DNA of 6,763 bases from UBA5704 sp036380715. GTDB taxonomy: Bacteria > Acidobacteriota > Thermoanaerobaculia > Multivoradales > UBA5704. The stretch lies in NCBI GenBank assembly GCA_036380715.1, contig DASVEF010000237.1, positions 1 to 6,763 of the forward strand, given 5' to 3'. The notes under the pieces are model-generated. The model searched no databases, was not told the DNA's origin, and saw only the letters and a list, made by a program, of their open reading frames with translations. Both the position numbers and the translations under genes were made by a program. This document shows, piece by piece, positions 1-6,290 of the stretch (position 1 is its first letter; each line of letters opens with the position of its first letter).

Positions 1-861
1 CTCGCCCGCGACCGGGTCAACCGGCTCCTGGAAGGGACCGGCCGCCATCTGCGCGCGGACGACGGCCCGGCCCGCTTCGATCCGGACAAGGTGCGGCCCG
101 GCGGCCGGCTGGTGCGGCGCATTCGGACCCGGCTTTCCATCGACCGCCACAGCGGCGCCTCCGCCCAGGGCCGGCTCTTCTCCATCGAGCAGGTCGAGCC
201 CTGGATTCCTGGGAAGGATGAGCAGGAGCCTCCGCTCCCGGTCCGTTTCTCGGCCTGGGTCGAAGGGCTGGACGCCATGGGCGCCCGGCTGCTCGCCCGG
301 GCCGCGGAGCAGCCGGTCCTCCTCGGCGCCGGCCGCAATCATGGGCTGGGGAAGGCGGATCTCGGAATTGTCTTCGCGGGAGAGCCGGACCTGGCGGAGG
401 GGGTGGAGGCCGAGCGCCGGGTCCTCGCGCTGGCGGACCGGGTGGACCGGGAGGCGCGCGAGCTCGCCGCGCGCGCCGGTCTCGACGCCCCACCGGACGG
501 CGACGGCCGGGTGCCCCTGGCACTGGTCGCGCTTTCGGATTTCGTTCCGTCCGACGGGAAACAGCCCCACCCGCTGGCTGAGCCGGCCGCCGCGGCCGGA
601 GACGGGGCGCCTGAACCGATTCGCAGCTTCCTGCTGTTCCAGGGCACCGCGGGAGGCTATGACCAGCGGCGCAAGGAAGGTGCCCTCAAGGACCTCCAGC
701 CGGCCGTGGGAGCCGGCAGCGTCTACGTATACGAAATCCCCCGCGAAGGCCTGGGCGACCGTCTCCGTCTCCTCCTTCCCCGCCTCCGTCACGGCGTGGG
801 CCGGAGCACCGAGAGCGGCTGCGGCCGATTCGGGATGTTCGACCTGATCGAGAAGGAGTGA
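1..861 (+). CDS. csx10: Csx10-like RAMP protein (Cas5-type subunit of type III CRISPR complex), 5' truncated by window
   Basis: The reading frame is open from base 1, so the true start lies upstream; 286 codons are visible. Csx10 proteins are usually about 400 residues, so roughly the first 100 may be missing. Visible codons 41-60 contain RTRLSIDRHSG followed by AQGRLFSIE, matching the Csx10-type pattern of an R-T-x-I-D-R motif, then G-x-LF/LY. Codons 109-117 hold a RAMP glycine-rich loop (LGAGRNHGLGK). The C-terminus has another Gly/Arg-rich stretch (HGVGR...GCGRFGMF). In the family, this subunit caps the 5' handle of the crRNA in III-D complexes. It ends three bases before the Cas11-like gene, whose ribosome site AGAAGGAG (851-858) lies inside it. 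The RAMP assignment is strong; the Csx10 assignment is from motif memory and gene context, and another Cas5- or Cas7-type RAMP is the alternative. Confidence 0.72.
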   Translation, partial: LARDRVNRLLEGTGRHLRADDGPARFDPDKVRPGGRLVRRIRTRLSIDRHSGASAQGRLFSIEQVEPWIPGKDEQEPPLPVRFSAWVEGLDAMGARLLARAAEQPVLLGAGRNHGLGKADLGIVFAGEPDLAEGVEAERRVLALADRVDREARELAARAGLDAPPDGDGRVPLALVALSDFVPSDGKQPHPLAEPAAAAGDGAPEPIRSFLLFQGTAGGYDQRRKEGALKDLQPAVGAGSVYVYEIPREGLGDRLRLLLPRLRHGVGRSTESGCGRFGMFDLIEKE

Positions 862-864
862 ACG

Positions 865-1263
865 ATGGGAGCCGCTCTCAGCACCGAAACGAAACGATGG
901 CTGGTCCAGGAGGCCGAGGGCACCCTCGACCGCGTGAAGGACGACCGCGACTTCGGGGACCAGACCTCACAGCTCCGCAACCTCGTCCAGATCGCCCAGG
1001 AGGAGTCGGAGATCTCCGTGCTCCGCAACTTCATCCGGTATCAGACGGGGCGCAAGGCCACGCAGAAGTTCTGGAGCCTGATCCATCAGGACGTCATCCG
1101 GATCCTCGAAGAGATCGGAAAGAGGCCGGACCTGCAGGAGGACGGTGCCCGTAAGGCCGCCATCCAGCAGTTCTTCGGCTACCTGGTGCGCCACTACGTC
1201 TATCTCGAAGCTCTGCGCAAGGAGGCGCGGAGCCAGGCCCATGCGGCGGGAGGCCGGCGATGA
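865..1263 (+). CDS. cas11: Probable Cas11 small subunit (Csm2-like) of type III complex
   Basis: This 132-residue protein looks almost wholly alpha-helical, with no signal peptide or membrane segment. Recognisable blocks are LRNLVQIAQEE (37-47), RNFIRYQTGR (54-63), the FWSLI helix (69-73) and FFGYLVRHYVYLEALRKE (103-120). Size, helicity, basic character and position among RAMP genes fit the Cas11 small subunit, which forms the inner filament facing the target RNA in type III complexes. The RNFIRYQ block is what I associate with III-D small subunits, but this is recall, not a search. The ATG has a good Shine-Dalgarno AGAAGGAG at 851-858. The stop overlaps the next start by four bases (ATGA at 1260-1263), implying translational coupling to the first complete Cas7 gene. 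The small subunit could be called csm2-like; an unrelated helical accessory protein is possible. Confidence 0.65.
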   Translation: MGAALSTETKRWLVQEAEGTLDRVKDDRDFGDQTSQLRNLVQIAQEESEISVLRNFIRYQTGRKATQKFWSLIHQDVIRILEEIGKRPDLQEDGARKAAIQQFFGYLVRHYVYLEALRKEARSQAHAAGGRR

Positions 1264-2072
1264 ACGTGGCCGACCTCCGTCCGCGTCCGCATGCCGTGCT
1301 CGAAAAGCTCGTGCTCTTCGACTATAGGATCACCTGCCGGACGGGCCTCCACATCGGTGCGGGCAAGAGCGCCGATCTCGCGGGGAGCGACCTGCCGGTG
1401 ATGCGGGATGGCAGTGGGCGGCCTCTCATCCCTGGCTCTTCGCTGCGCGGTGTCCTGCGGGCGGGAATCCACAGCTTTTCCGATTCCTTGCGGCTCGACT
1501 CCGTGCTCACCCGTGCGGACGATCCGCCGCCAGGGCTTCCTCCAGATTTCGTCGAGGGCTGGGCGACGCTCAAGCTGGTGGACCGCCTCTTTGGCGCGGC
1601 GGCGGATCGCTCCGGAGCCTTCTCCTACGGCTCGCGCCTCCAGATCTCGGATGGTCTGTGCATGGATGACGTCGCGGTGGAGCTCCGCGACGGCGTGGGG
1701 ATCGATCGCGAGAGGCGCACGGCCGCACAGGGTGTGAAGTACGACCTCGAGGTGGTGCCCGCGGGGACCCGCTTCCTGGGCCGCATCCGGTTCAAGAACC
1801 CGGCGGATTACGAGCTGGGCCTGCTCGCGCAGGCGCTGTGGATGCTTGACCAGGGGCTCCTCCTGCTCGGCGGCAAGTCGGCCCGCGGCCTTGGATGGAT
1901 CCAGGTCGAGGTCACCTCTCCGCGGCAGCTCGATCCGCTCGCCATTCTCCTGCGCGAGGTCCGGCCGGCGGCCGAGCAGGAGAGCCCGGACTTCGGCCCT
2001 GTGGATGTCAAGCTCGGCGACCTCTTCGGCAGCCTGCAGCAGCTCGCGGATGCCGCGGTCGAAAACATTTAG
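1260..2072 (+). CDS. csm3: Cas7-family RAMP (Csm3-like) backbone subunit, candidate target-RNA slicer
   Basis: A 270-residue RAMP protein of the Csm3/Cas7 class, which wraps crRNA and cuts target RNA at 6-nt intervals. The N-terminal RAMP motif GLHIGAGKSADLAGSD (29-44) is followed by LPVMRD and the hallmark PLIPGSSLRGVLR (55-67). Asp44 lies where the catalytic Asp33 of Csm3 sits (the ...DSPV... segment), so slicing activity is likely. LFG (110-112), the GVGIDRERRTAAQGVKYD thumb segment (145-162) and the glycine-rich loop GGKSARGLG (204-212) complete the fold. Unlike the next two proteins it has only two Cys (26, 134) and no zinc motif. The last 50 residues form an extra acidic tail. It overlaps the cas11-like gene by 4 bases. 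Family is secure; the exact subunit name within III-D is less so. Confidence 0.88.
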   Translation: MNVADLRPRPHAVLEKLVLFDYRITCRTGLHIGAGKSADLAGSDLPVMRDGSGRPLIPGSSLRGVLRAGIHSFSDSLRLDSVLTRADDPPPGLPPDFVEGWATLKLVDRLFGAAADRSGAFSYGSRLQISDGLCMDDVAVELRDGVGIDRERRTAAQGVKYDLEVVPAGTRFLGRIRFKNPADYELGLLAQALWMLDQGLLLLGGKSARGLGWIQVEVTSPRQLDPLAILLREVRPAAEQESPDFGPVDVKLGDLFGSLQQLADAAVENI

Positions 2073-2091
2073 AACGGAACGGCGGACCATC

Positions 2092-2988
2092 ATGTTCCAG
2101 ACACTGCAGAACACGGCGAAGATCGAATTCCGCATCGTCCCTGACGGACCGCTCCTCGTGCGGGCCCAGTCCGTCGGGCTCGACCCCGGTGTGGCGGACA
2201 TGGAGTTCCAGCGCACCCACCGCAACGGCCAGAGCACGGTCTTCCTCGCCGGCTCGGGCCTCAAGGGCGTCCTGCGCTCGCACGCCGAGAGGCTCCTGCG
2301 CAGCGCCGGCCGCTTTGCCTGCGATCCGACTCAGACGCGCGATCTGGCGATGTGCGGCCGAAGGAAGGACGAGGCGCCGGACCCGCGCTCCGAGTACCCG
2401 CACAACGGCCAATGCCCGGCCTGCTTCACCTTCGGCTCTCTCCGGCTCGCCGGCCGCTTCCGGATCGGTGACGCGTATCCTCCCGACGACCTGGCCGAGA
2501 TCACCAATCGGACCGAGGTGCGCACCGGCGTGGGCATCGACCGCAAGTCCCAAGCCGCGAGCCAGGGCGTGCTCTATGACTCGGAGGTGGTCGTCTCCGG
2601 CGCCTTCGACGCGCGCGTCCAGGGCGAGAACTATTCGCTCTGGCAACTCGGACTCCTGCTCGCCTCTCTCCAGGACCTGGGCAACGGTCTCATCCGGATC
2701 GGCGGCTGCAAGGCTCGTGGCATGGGCGCCGTCCGCCTGGAAGGCTGGCGCGTGGAGCTCGGGTTCCTCGACCGCGAGACTGGAAAGCTCACGGGAGCCC
2801 GGCCGCACGAGGCAGGCAAGAATCCCTACAGTCTGCCGAAGGAAGACGTCCTCGCTGCGCCCGCGGAGGGCAAGACTGGCCGCCAGGGGCTCTTCCGGCT
2901 GCTGACCTACGAGGGGGGCCAAGTGCCGGGGCTCGTGGATGTGCTGGTGAGCGGTCCCCTACAGCGCTATATGGAGCGGAGGAGCTGA
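2092..2988 (+). CDS. Second Cas7-family RAMP (Csm3-like) with four-Cys zinc motif
   Basis: 298 residues from the ATG at 2092; the open frame runs upstream into the preceding gene, but that extension is Arg/Ser-rich shadow sequence, and RAMP homology begins just after this ATG. Visible motifs: ADMEFQRT (35-42), carrying Asp36 as candidate slicing residue; FLAGSGLKGVLRSHAERLLR (51-70), the RAMP motif; Cys77, Cys88, Cys108 and Cys111 in a C-x10-C-x19-C-x2-C-x2-FGS pattern typical of the Cas7 zinc site; TGVGIDRKSQAASQGVLYD (145-163); and the glycine loop GGCKARGMG (204-212). The GVGID...QGV.YD segment is shared with the upstream Cas7, so the two are paralogues. About 80 residues after the glycine loop are a lineage-specific extension. 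The gap from the previous gene is 19 nt with only a weak ribosome site, and the next gene follows after 1 nt. Probable backbone subunit of a III-D complex. Confidence 0.87.
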   Translation: MFQTLQNTAKIEFRIVPDGPLLVRAQSVGLDPGVADMEFQRTHRNGQSTVFLAGSGLKGVLRSHAERLLRSAGRFACDPTQTRDLAMCGRRKDEAPDPRSEYPHNGQCPACFTFGSLRLAGRFRIGDAYPPDDLAEITNRTEVRTGVGIDRKSQAASQGVLYDSEVVVSGAFDARVQGENYSLWQLGLLLASLQDLGNGLIRIGGCKARGMGAVRLEGWRVELGFLDRETGKLTGARPHEAGKNPYSLPKEDVLAAPAEGKTGRQGLFRLLTYEGGQVPGLVDVLVSGPLQRYMERRS

Positions 2989-2989
2989 C

Positions 2990-3907
2990 ATGGCCCAGCA
3001 CGGCATCTCGCGGCCTCCGGGCGAGGTCATCCGGAGCGAGCCTCTGCGCCACGACATCTGGCTGCGGAACCGCCTGACGGGAACCCTGACCCTGACGCTC
3101 TCGACGCCTCCGGGGCAATTCGTCTCCCCCGGAACCGGACGGCTCGTGATGACCGGAGAAGGGCCAACGGCGGTCGTGGCGCAACAGGCCGCGCGCGCCG
3201 CCGGGACGCCGGTCCTGCCGGGCAGCGGCATCAAAGGGGCCGTCCGGACCCACTACGAAATCCTTTCCCATTCCTGCGATCCGTTCGCCTGGACCGACCG
3301 CAGCCGGCGGCACGAGGAGCGCTGCACCCGCCGGTCGTGTTGCGAGGCCTGTTCGCTCTTCGGCGTCCTGGGATGGGCCGGGCGCGTGAGCTTCGCGGAC
3401 GCCATCCCCGCCGACCCTGACTCCGTGCAAGTCCGGGTCGAAAACGTGCCGACGCCCTGGGTCCCGCACGGAGACAAGACCCGGGGAGATTTCCGGATCT
3501 ACGACCAGGCGGAATCCGTTCAATTCGATGAGGACACGCGGACCTGGCGCAAGCGGCCGAAGGATCTGACTCGCGAGGTATACACCGGCACCTTCGAAAC
3601 CCGGATGACCTTCTGGAACGCGACCGAAGAGGAGCTCGGCCGGCTTCTCGTCGCGATGGGGCTGGGCGCCGGCGAGACCACGCGCTTCGATCTCCGCCTG
3701 GGTGGGGTCAAATACGACGGCAAAGGGGCCGTGACCGTTGCACCGAAGCATCTCCGGCTGTCGGCGGGCGGCACCCGGGTCCTTACCGAAGAGGCCTGCC
3801 GCCAACAATGCGTGGACTGGATCATGGCTGCCCGGACCTCGGGCTGGGGGCGGACCTTCGAGCGGACCCTGGACGATCTCGTGCGCACCCTCCACAGAAA
3901 GGATTGA
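2990..3907 (+). CDS. Divergent third Cas7-like RAMP with Cys cluster, no visible slicing Asp
   Basis: 305 residues; the ATG is one base after the previous stop, with a strong ribosome site CGGAGGAG at 2977-2984. PVLPGSGIKGAVRTHYEIL (74-92) is a clear RAMP motif. Cys96, Cys112, Cys117, Cys118 and Cys121 with CEACSLFG (118-125) resemble the Cas7 zinc site. LRLGGVKYDGKGAV (235-248) replaces the usual GG.ARG.G loop. The segment from residue 23 to 96, where Cas7 proteins carry their catalytic Asp, contains no Asp at all, so I infer it does not slice RNA. The thumb region (about 150-205) is charged and lacks the GVGID motif of its two neighbours. It may be the terminal, Csm5-like Cas7 that caps the 3' end of the filament, or a non-cutting backbone subunit. 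RAMP membership is secure; the position in the complex is inference. Confidence 0.82.
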   Translation: MAQHGISRPPGEVIRSEPLRHDIWLRNRLTGTLTLTLSTPPGQFVSPGTGRLVMTGEGPTAVVAQQAARAAGTPVLPGSGIKGAVRTHYEILSHSCDPFAWTDRSRRHEERCTRRSCCEACSLFGVLGWAGRVSFADAIPADPDSVQVRVENVPTPWVPHGDKTRGDFRIYDQAESVQFDEDTRTWRKRPKDLTREVYTGTFETRMTFWNATEEELGRLLVAMGLGAGETTRFDLRLGGVKYDGKGAVTVAPKHLRLSAGGTRVLTEEACRQQCVDWIMAARTSGWGRTFERTLDDLVRTLHRKD

Positions 3908-3919
3908 CGAGGCATCGCC

Positions 3920-4465
3920 ATGGCTCTCCCGACTACCGAGATTCTGAAGAAGGCCGAGCATCTGGCCGCGCGTCTCAACAGCGGCCCGGCGCCGGTCAAG
4001 AAGAACGTGCTCCTGGGGCTGGTCTCCGACTTCATGAACGAGCCGGAGCCCGACATCCGGCGGTTGCGGCGACTGCTGGAGATGATCGAGCAAGGGAGCG
4101 GCGGGCACATCCGGCGCGGTGCGGGCTACGGCGATCAGCTCCGCTCCGCGGTCCGCGAGATTCGGAGGGTGCTCGACGAAGGGGGAATCGAGGGAGGGGA
4201 TCTCAAGAGCTTGTTCGGTTGGACGGCGCGGCTGCTCCTGGTGCGGCGTGAGAATGCGCGGCCTGAGCCCCCGGAGCACCACTCCGGCCGCGGAGCACAA
4301 CCGTCCCAGACATCACGCCGGCCTGGACCGCCGCGGAGTGAGGAGCGACGCCCGGCACCTCCTCCCGTCTCCAGCAAGCTCGGCACTGTGGGCGCCAAGG
4401 GAATGAGCGCACTCGAGAAGATGAAGCGAGACCTCGAGGCCAAAGAGAAAAACGGAAAGAGCTGA
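3920..4465 (+). CDS. Unrecognised type III-associated protein: helical domain, disordered linker, basic C-terminal helix
   Basis: I do not recognise this 181-residue protein. Residues 1-113 look helical, with DIRRLRRLLEMIEQG (45-59), a Gly-rich turn, LRSAVREIRRVLDEGG (74-89) and DLKSLFGWTARLLLVRRENA (94-113). Residues 114-150 are rich in Pro, Arg, Ser and His and should be disordered. Residues 151-181 contain LGTVGAKGMSALEKMKRDLEA, ending in a charged Lys/Glu helix. There is no signal peptide, membrane segment or evident catalytic motif. FGWTAR (99-104) resembles FGYLVR (104-109) of the Cas11-like protein, hinting at a second small-subunit-type helical protein, but this is weak. The ribosome site GAGG (3909-3912) supports the ATG. 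Its stop overlaps the TIR-SAVED start by one base, so the two are likely co-translated. It could be a complex subunit, an effector adaptor or a regulator. Confidence 0.8.
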   Translation: MALPTTEILKKAEHLAARLNSGPAPVKKNVLLGLVSDFMNEPEPDIRRLRRLLEMIEQGSGGHIRRGAGYGDQLRSAVREIRRVLDEGGIEGGDLKSLFGWTARLLLVRRENARPEPPEHHSGRGAQPSQTSRRPGPPRSEERRPAPPPVSSKLGTVGAKGMSALEKMKRDLEAKEKNGKS

Positions 4466-5724
4466 TGACTGATTCGATCCGGCGTGTTTTCCTAAGCTAT
4501 TCCGCCCAGGATGGCCAGGAGGTGGAGAGACTCGATCTCGAGCTGCGCCGCCGTGGGGTTCCACTCTGGCGCGACCGGACGGAGCTGCTCAAGGGGCGGC
4601 CGGCTGAGGACGAGATCGCGCGAGCCGCCAATCAGTCCGCGGGGTTCGCGTTCTATCTGACTTCCCATGCGGTGCAGAGCGAGTGGGTGCGGGAGAAGGA
4701 GCGTGGCCACGCTCTCCAGAACCTGAAGCTCAAGAAGGGTTTCGGAATCGTCCCGATCTTCCGGGAGGATCTGAAGACGCTCGTGGCGGACTTCCAGCGA
4801 CTCGGAACCGGCGGCCCTGGGACCGACTACGACATCGGGCGGTTCCACGGGTACAAGATGGATCTTGCAAAGATCGGCCGCGGAGATCTGGACCAGGAGA
4901 TCGCCGCCGCGGCCAATACGGTGCTGCTCTCTTTGATGGAAACCCTGCGCGATGGGGCCCGCGCGGGCGACCGCCTGCGGATCGGCCTCGCGACTCGCAA
5001 GGGGCCGGGGCTCCAGGACCGGCCCCTCCATCTCCTCCTCGACTGGACGGCCGACTACGAGCCTCTCGGGCGGGTGCCCGATGCCGCCTTCTATGATCGT
5101 GAGCTCGATCCGGCGCTCGGCTCGCTCGCGAACGCCGTCCAGTCCTGGCCCGGTCTCGCTCTCCAGCTCGTCCCGAAGTGCCATCTCACGATGGCTCTCG
5201 CGGTGGGCTTCAAGCTCCGGAGGACCTTCAGCGCGGATCTGGAGGTCGTCGAGATCCTCACCGGCGAAGCCTGGGCGGGGCCTCCTGTGCCTCTCCCTCC
5301 CCCGCCGGATCTCTGGACGCTCAAGACCAGGAACCCGCCGAAGGGTAGCTCTCCCTCCTCGACGGTGATCGTCACGATCGGCATCAGCCGGCCTATCGCC
5401 AGGACGGTGAAGGGCTTCCTGACCTCGTCGGGCCTGGCGTATGGACAGCGGCTGGATTTCGAGCCCAGGCCTGGGCCGTCGCTGACGGTCCTCCAGGGCC
5501 TCGCCCCCGACGTGGCGCATCGCATGGCGGTCGCGGTCCGCGAGGAGATCGTCCGTGCGCAGATCCGGATCGGACAGGGGGAGGTGCATCTTTTCTTTGC
5601 GGGACCTCCTGCGTTTGCGGTTCTTCTTGGGCAGCAGCTTGCGAATGTGGGGAGGATCCAGACTTACGAGTGGCTGGATTCGGTGAGCCGGTATGAGCCG
5701 GCTTTTCAGCTCAGGAGCTCGTAG
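4465..5724 (+). CDS. TIR-SAVED effector, predicted cyclic-oligonucleotide-activated NADase
   Basis: 419 residues in two domains. The TIR domain (about 5-110) shows RRVFLSYSAQDG (6-17), VPLWRDRTELLKGR (32-45), FAFYLTSHAVQSEWVREKER (61-80) and the core strand FGIVPIF (93-99). The W-V-x-E-x-E segment supplies the catalytic Glu, Glu77 or Glu79. The SAVED domain (about 170-416) shows RPLHLLLDWTADYEPLGR, CHLTMALAVGFKLRRTFSA and the C-terminal signature HLFFAGPPAFAVLLGQQLAN followed by a Y-E-W segment (375-403). Known TIR-SAVED proteins bind a cyclic oligoadenylate through SAVED, stack into filaments and degrade NAD+, causing abortive infection. Here it closes a type III cas operon with one base of overlap, so the ligand is probably made by the unseen Cas10 rather than a CBASS cyclase; whether it is cA3, cA4 or other cannot be read. 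No cyclase or CBASS gene is in the window. Likely cytosolic. Confidence 0.9.
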   Translation: MTDSIRRVFLSYSAQDGQEVERLDLELRRRGVPLWRDRTELLKGRPAEDEIARAANQSAGFAFYLTSHAVQSEWVREKERGHALQNLKLKKGFGIVPIFREDLKTLVADFQRLGTGGPGTDYDIGRFHGYKMDLAKIGRGDLDQEIAAAANTVLLSLMETLRDGARAGDRLRIGLATRKGPGLQDRPLHLLLDWTADYEPLGRVPDAAFYDRELDPALGSLANAVQSWPGLALQLVPKCHLTMALAVGFKLRRTFSADLEVVEILTGEAWAGPPVPLPPPPDLWTLKTRNPPKGSSPSSTVIVTIGISRPIARTVKGFLTSSGLAYGQRLDFEPRPGPSLTVLQGLAPDVAHRMAVAVREEIVRAQIRIGQGEVHLFFAGPPAFAVLLGQQLANVGRIQTYEWLDSVSRYEPAFQLRSS

Positions 5725-5740
5725 GGAGCCCCCTCCCCGT

Positions 5741-5765
5741 CCCTCCCCCGCGTAGCGGGAGAGGG
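5741..5765 (+). terminator. Candidate terminator hairpin after the cas/TIR-SAVED operon
   Basis: Seventeen bases after the TIR-SAVED stop, CCCTCCCCCGC (5741-5751), loop GTA, and GCGGGAGAGGG (5755-5765) form an 11-bp stem with one mismatch. It would be very stable and sits where the operon should end. There is no T-run after it, so it is not a classical intrinsic terminator; it may stabilise the 3' end or simply be one of the palindromic intergenic repeats that follow. Confidence 0.45.
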
Positions 5766-5773
5766 CGCCCCCT

Positions 5774-5837
5774 CCCAAAGACCCTCACCCCCTGGCCCCC
5801 TCTCCCACCCGCACTCACGCCCTCCCGGGAGAGGGGG
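5774..5837. repeat. GC-rich palindromic intergenic repeat, copy 1
   Basis: Begins with CCCAAAGACCCTCACCCCCT and ends in a perfect inverted repeat: CCCCCTCTCCC (5796-5806) pairs with GGGAGAGGGGG (5827-5837) across a 20-base loop. The left 34 bases (5774-5807) recur almost unchanged in the same orientation at 6693-6725, downstream of the toxin-antitoxin pair. The look is that of a REP-like noncoding element scattered between genes in GC-rich genomes; no coding function is seen. Confidence 0.75.
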
Positions 5838-5857
5838 AAAAGGGCACCCCGCCCGAA

Positions 5858-5901
5858 CCTCACCCCCGACCCCTCGCCCCCTTCCCTCGGGAGAGGGGGC
5901 G
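5858..5901. repeat. GC-rich palindromic intergenic repeat, diverged copy 2
   Basis: Starts CCTCACCCCCGACCCCT, matching the core of the neighbouring copy, and closes with CGCCCCCT (5875-5882) paired to AGGGGGCG (5894-5901), an 8-bp perfect stem that extends inward with ACC/GGT-like short pairs. It is thus a second, diverged member of the same family placed in tandem, just upstream of the toxin promoter. Confidence 0.65.
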
Positions 5902-5930
5902 GCGCCGCTCAAAGCCCGGAACTCCCTGGG

Positions 5931-5958
5931 TTGACAGACATCAGGCGGTGACTATAAT
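5931..5958 (+). promoter_or_regulatory. Consensus sigma70-type promoter of the toxin-antitoxin pair
   Basis: TTGACA (5931-5936) and TATAAT (5953-5958), both exact consensus hexamers, are separated by 16 bases. Transcription would start about 6-8 bases beyond the -10 box, at 5965-5967, which coincides with the toxin ATG at 5967; the mRNA would be leaderless or nearly so. No ribosome site precedes that ATG. TA operons are usually autorepressed by the antitoxin at this region; I see no strong palindromic operator, only GTGG...CCAC at 5960-5973. Confidence 0.8.
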
Positions 5959-5966
5959 TGTGGTCG

Positions 5967-6290
5967 ATGCCACGCCGGCCTCGGTTCCAGATTGTCTTCG
6001 CTCCTGAGACTCTGGCCCATCTCGACGCCATTCCGCGAAGTAACCACAAACTGATACAGGCCGCTGTGGAGGAGCAACTTAGCTTCGTGCCGGACCAGGC
6101 GACTCGCAATCGCAAGCCATTGGAGCGGCCAATGCCCTTCGGTGCGACTTGGGAGCTCCGATTTGGTCCAGCCAATCGCCTCCGAGTGTTCTACGAGATC
6201 GATTTCACAACACGGTCGGTTCAGGTGCTGGCCATCGGAATCAAAGAGCGCAACAAGCTGTTCATCGGCGGAGAGGAGTATGAGCCATGA
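5967..6290 (+). CDS. RelE/ParE-family toxin of a type II toxin-antitoxin pair
   Basis: 107 residues from ATG 5967; an in-frame TTG at 5958 lies inside the -10 box and is rejected. Family features: FQIVFAPETLAHLDAIPR (7-24), the strand-helix start of the RelE fold; ATRNRKPLERP (45-55); WELRFG (62-67); RLRVFYEID (71-79); VQVLAIGIKERNKLFIGGEE (85-104), the conserved C-terminal strand. RelE-type toxins cut ribosome-bound mRNA, ParE-type poison gyrase; which applies here cannot be decided. The gene order is toxin first, and the stop overlaps the antitoxin start by four bases (ATGA). Base composition is visibly less GC-biased than in the cas-like genes, suggesting separate acquisition. Confidence 0.85.
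   Translation: MPRRPRFQIVFAPETLAHLDAIPRSNHKLIQAAVEEQLSFVPDQATRNRKPLERPMPFGATWELRFGPANRLRVFYEIDFTTRSVQVLAIGIKERNKLFIGGEEYEP

Noticed and set aside
1846..2091. Upstream extension of the second Cas7 gene to an earlier ATG
   Set aside because: The extension overlaps the previous gene and is Arg/Ser-rich out-of-frame sequence; the RAMP fold starts right after ATG 2092.
1200..2264. Minus-strand open frame of 354 codons opposite the first Cas7 gene
   Set aside because: Antisense shadow of a well-supported Csm3-like gene; no recognisable motif.
2789..4300. Long open frame of about 500 codons on the minus strand opposite the third Cas7 and the unknown gene
   Set aside because: It lies antisense to genes with clear RAMP motifs, has an Arg/Pro/Gly-rich shadow composition and shows no domain. 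Such frames are expected in GC-rich DNA.
4492..5778. Minus-strand open frame of 428 codons opposite TIR-SAVED
   Set aside because: The plus strand carries unmistakable TIR and SAVED motifs; the antisense product is low-complexity and charged.
5725..5930. Possible CRISPR array in the repeat-rich intergenic region
   Set aside because: Copies are few, diverged, unevenly spaced and themselves palindromic with no unique spacers of constant length.
5958..5966. TTG start for the toxin, adding three residues
   Set aside because: It overlaps the -10 hexamer, so it could not be on a transcript from that promoter; ATG 5967 fits the family start.
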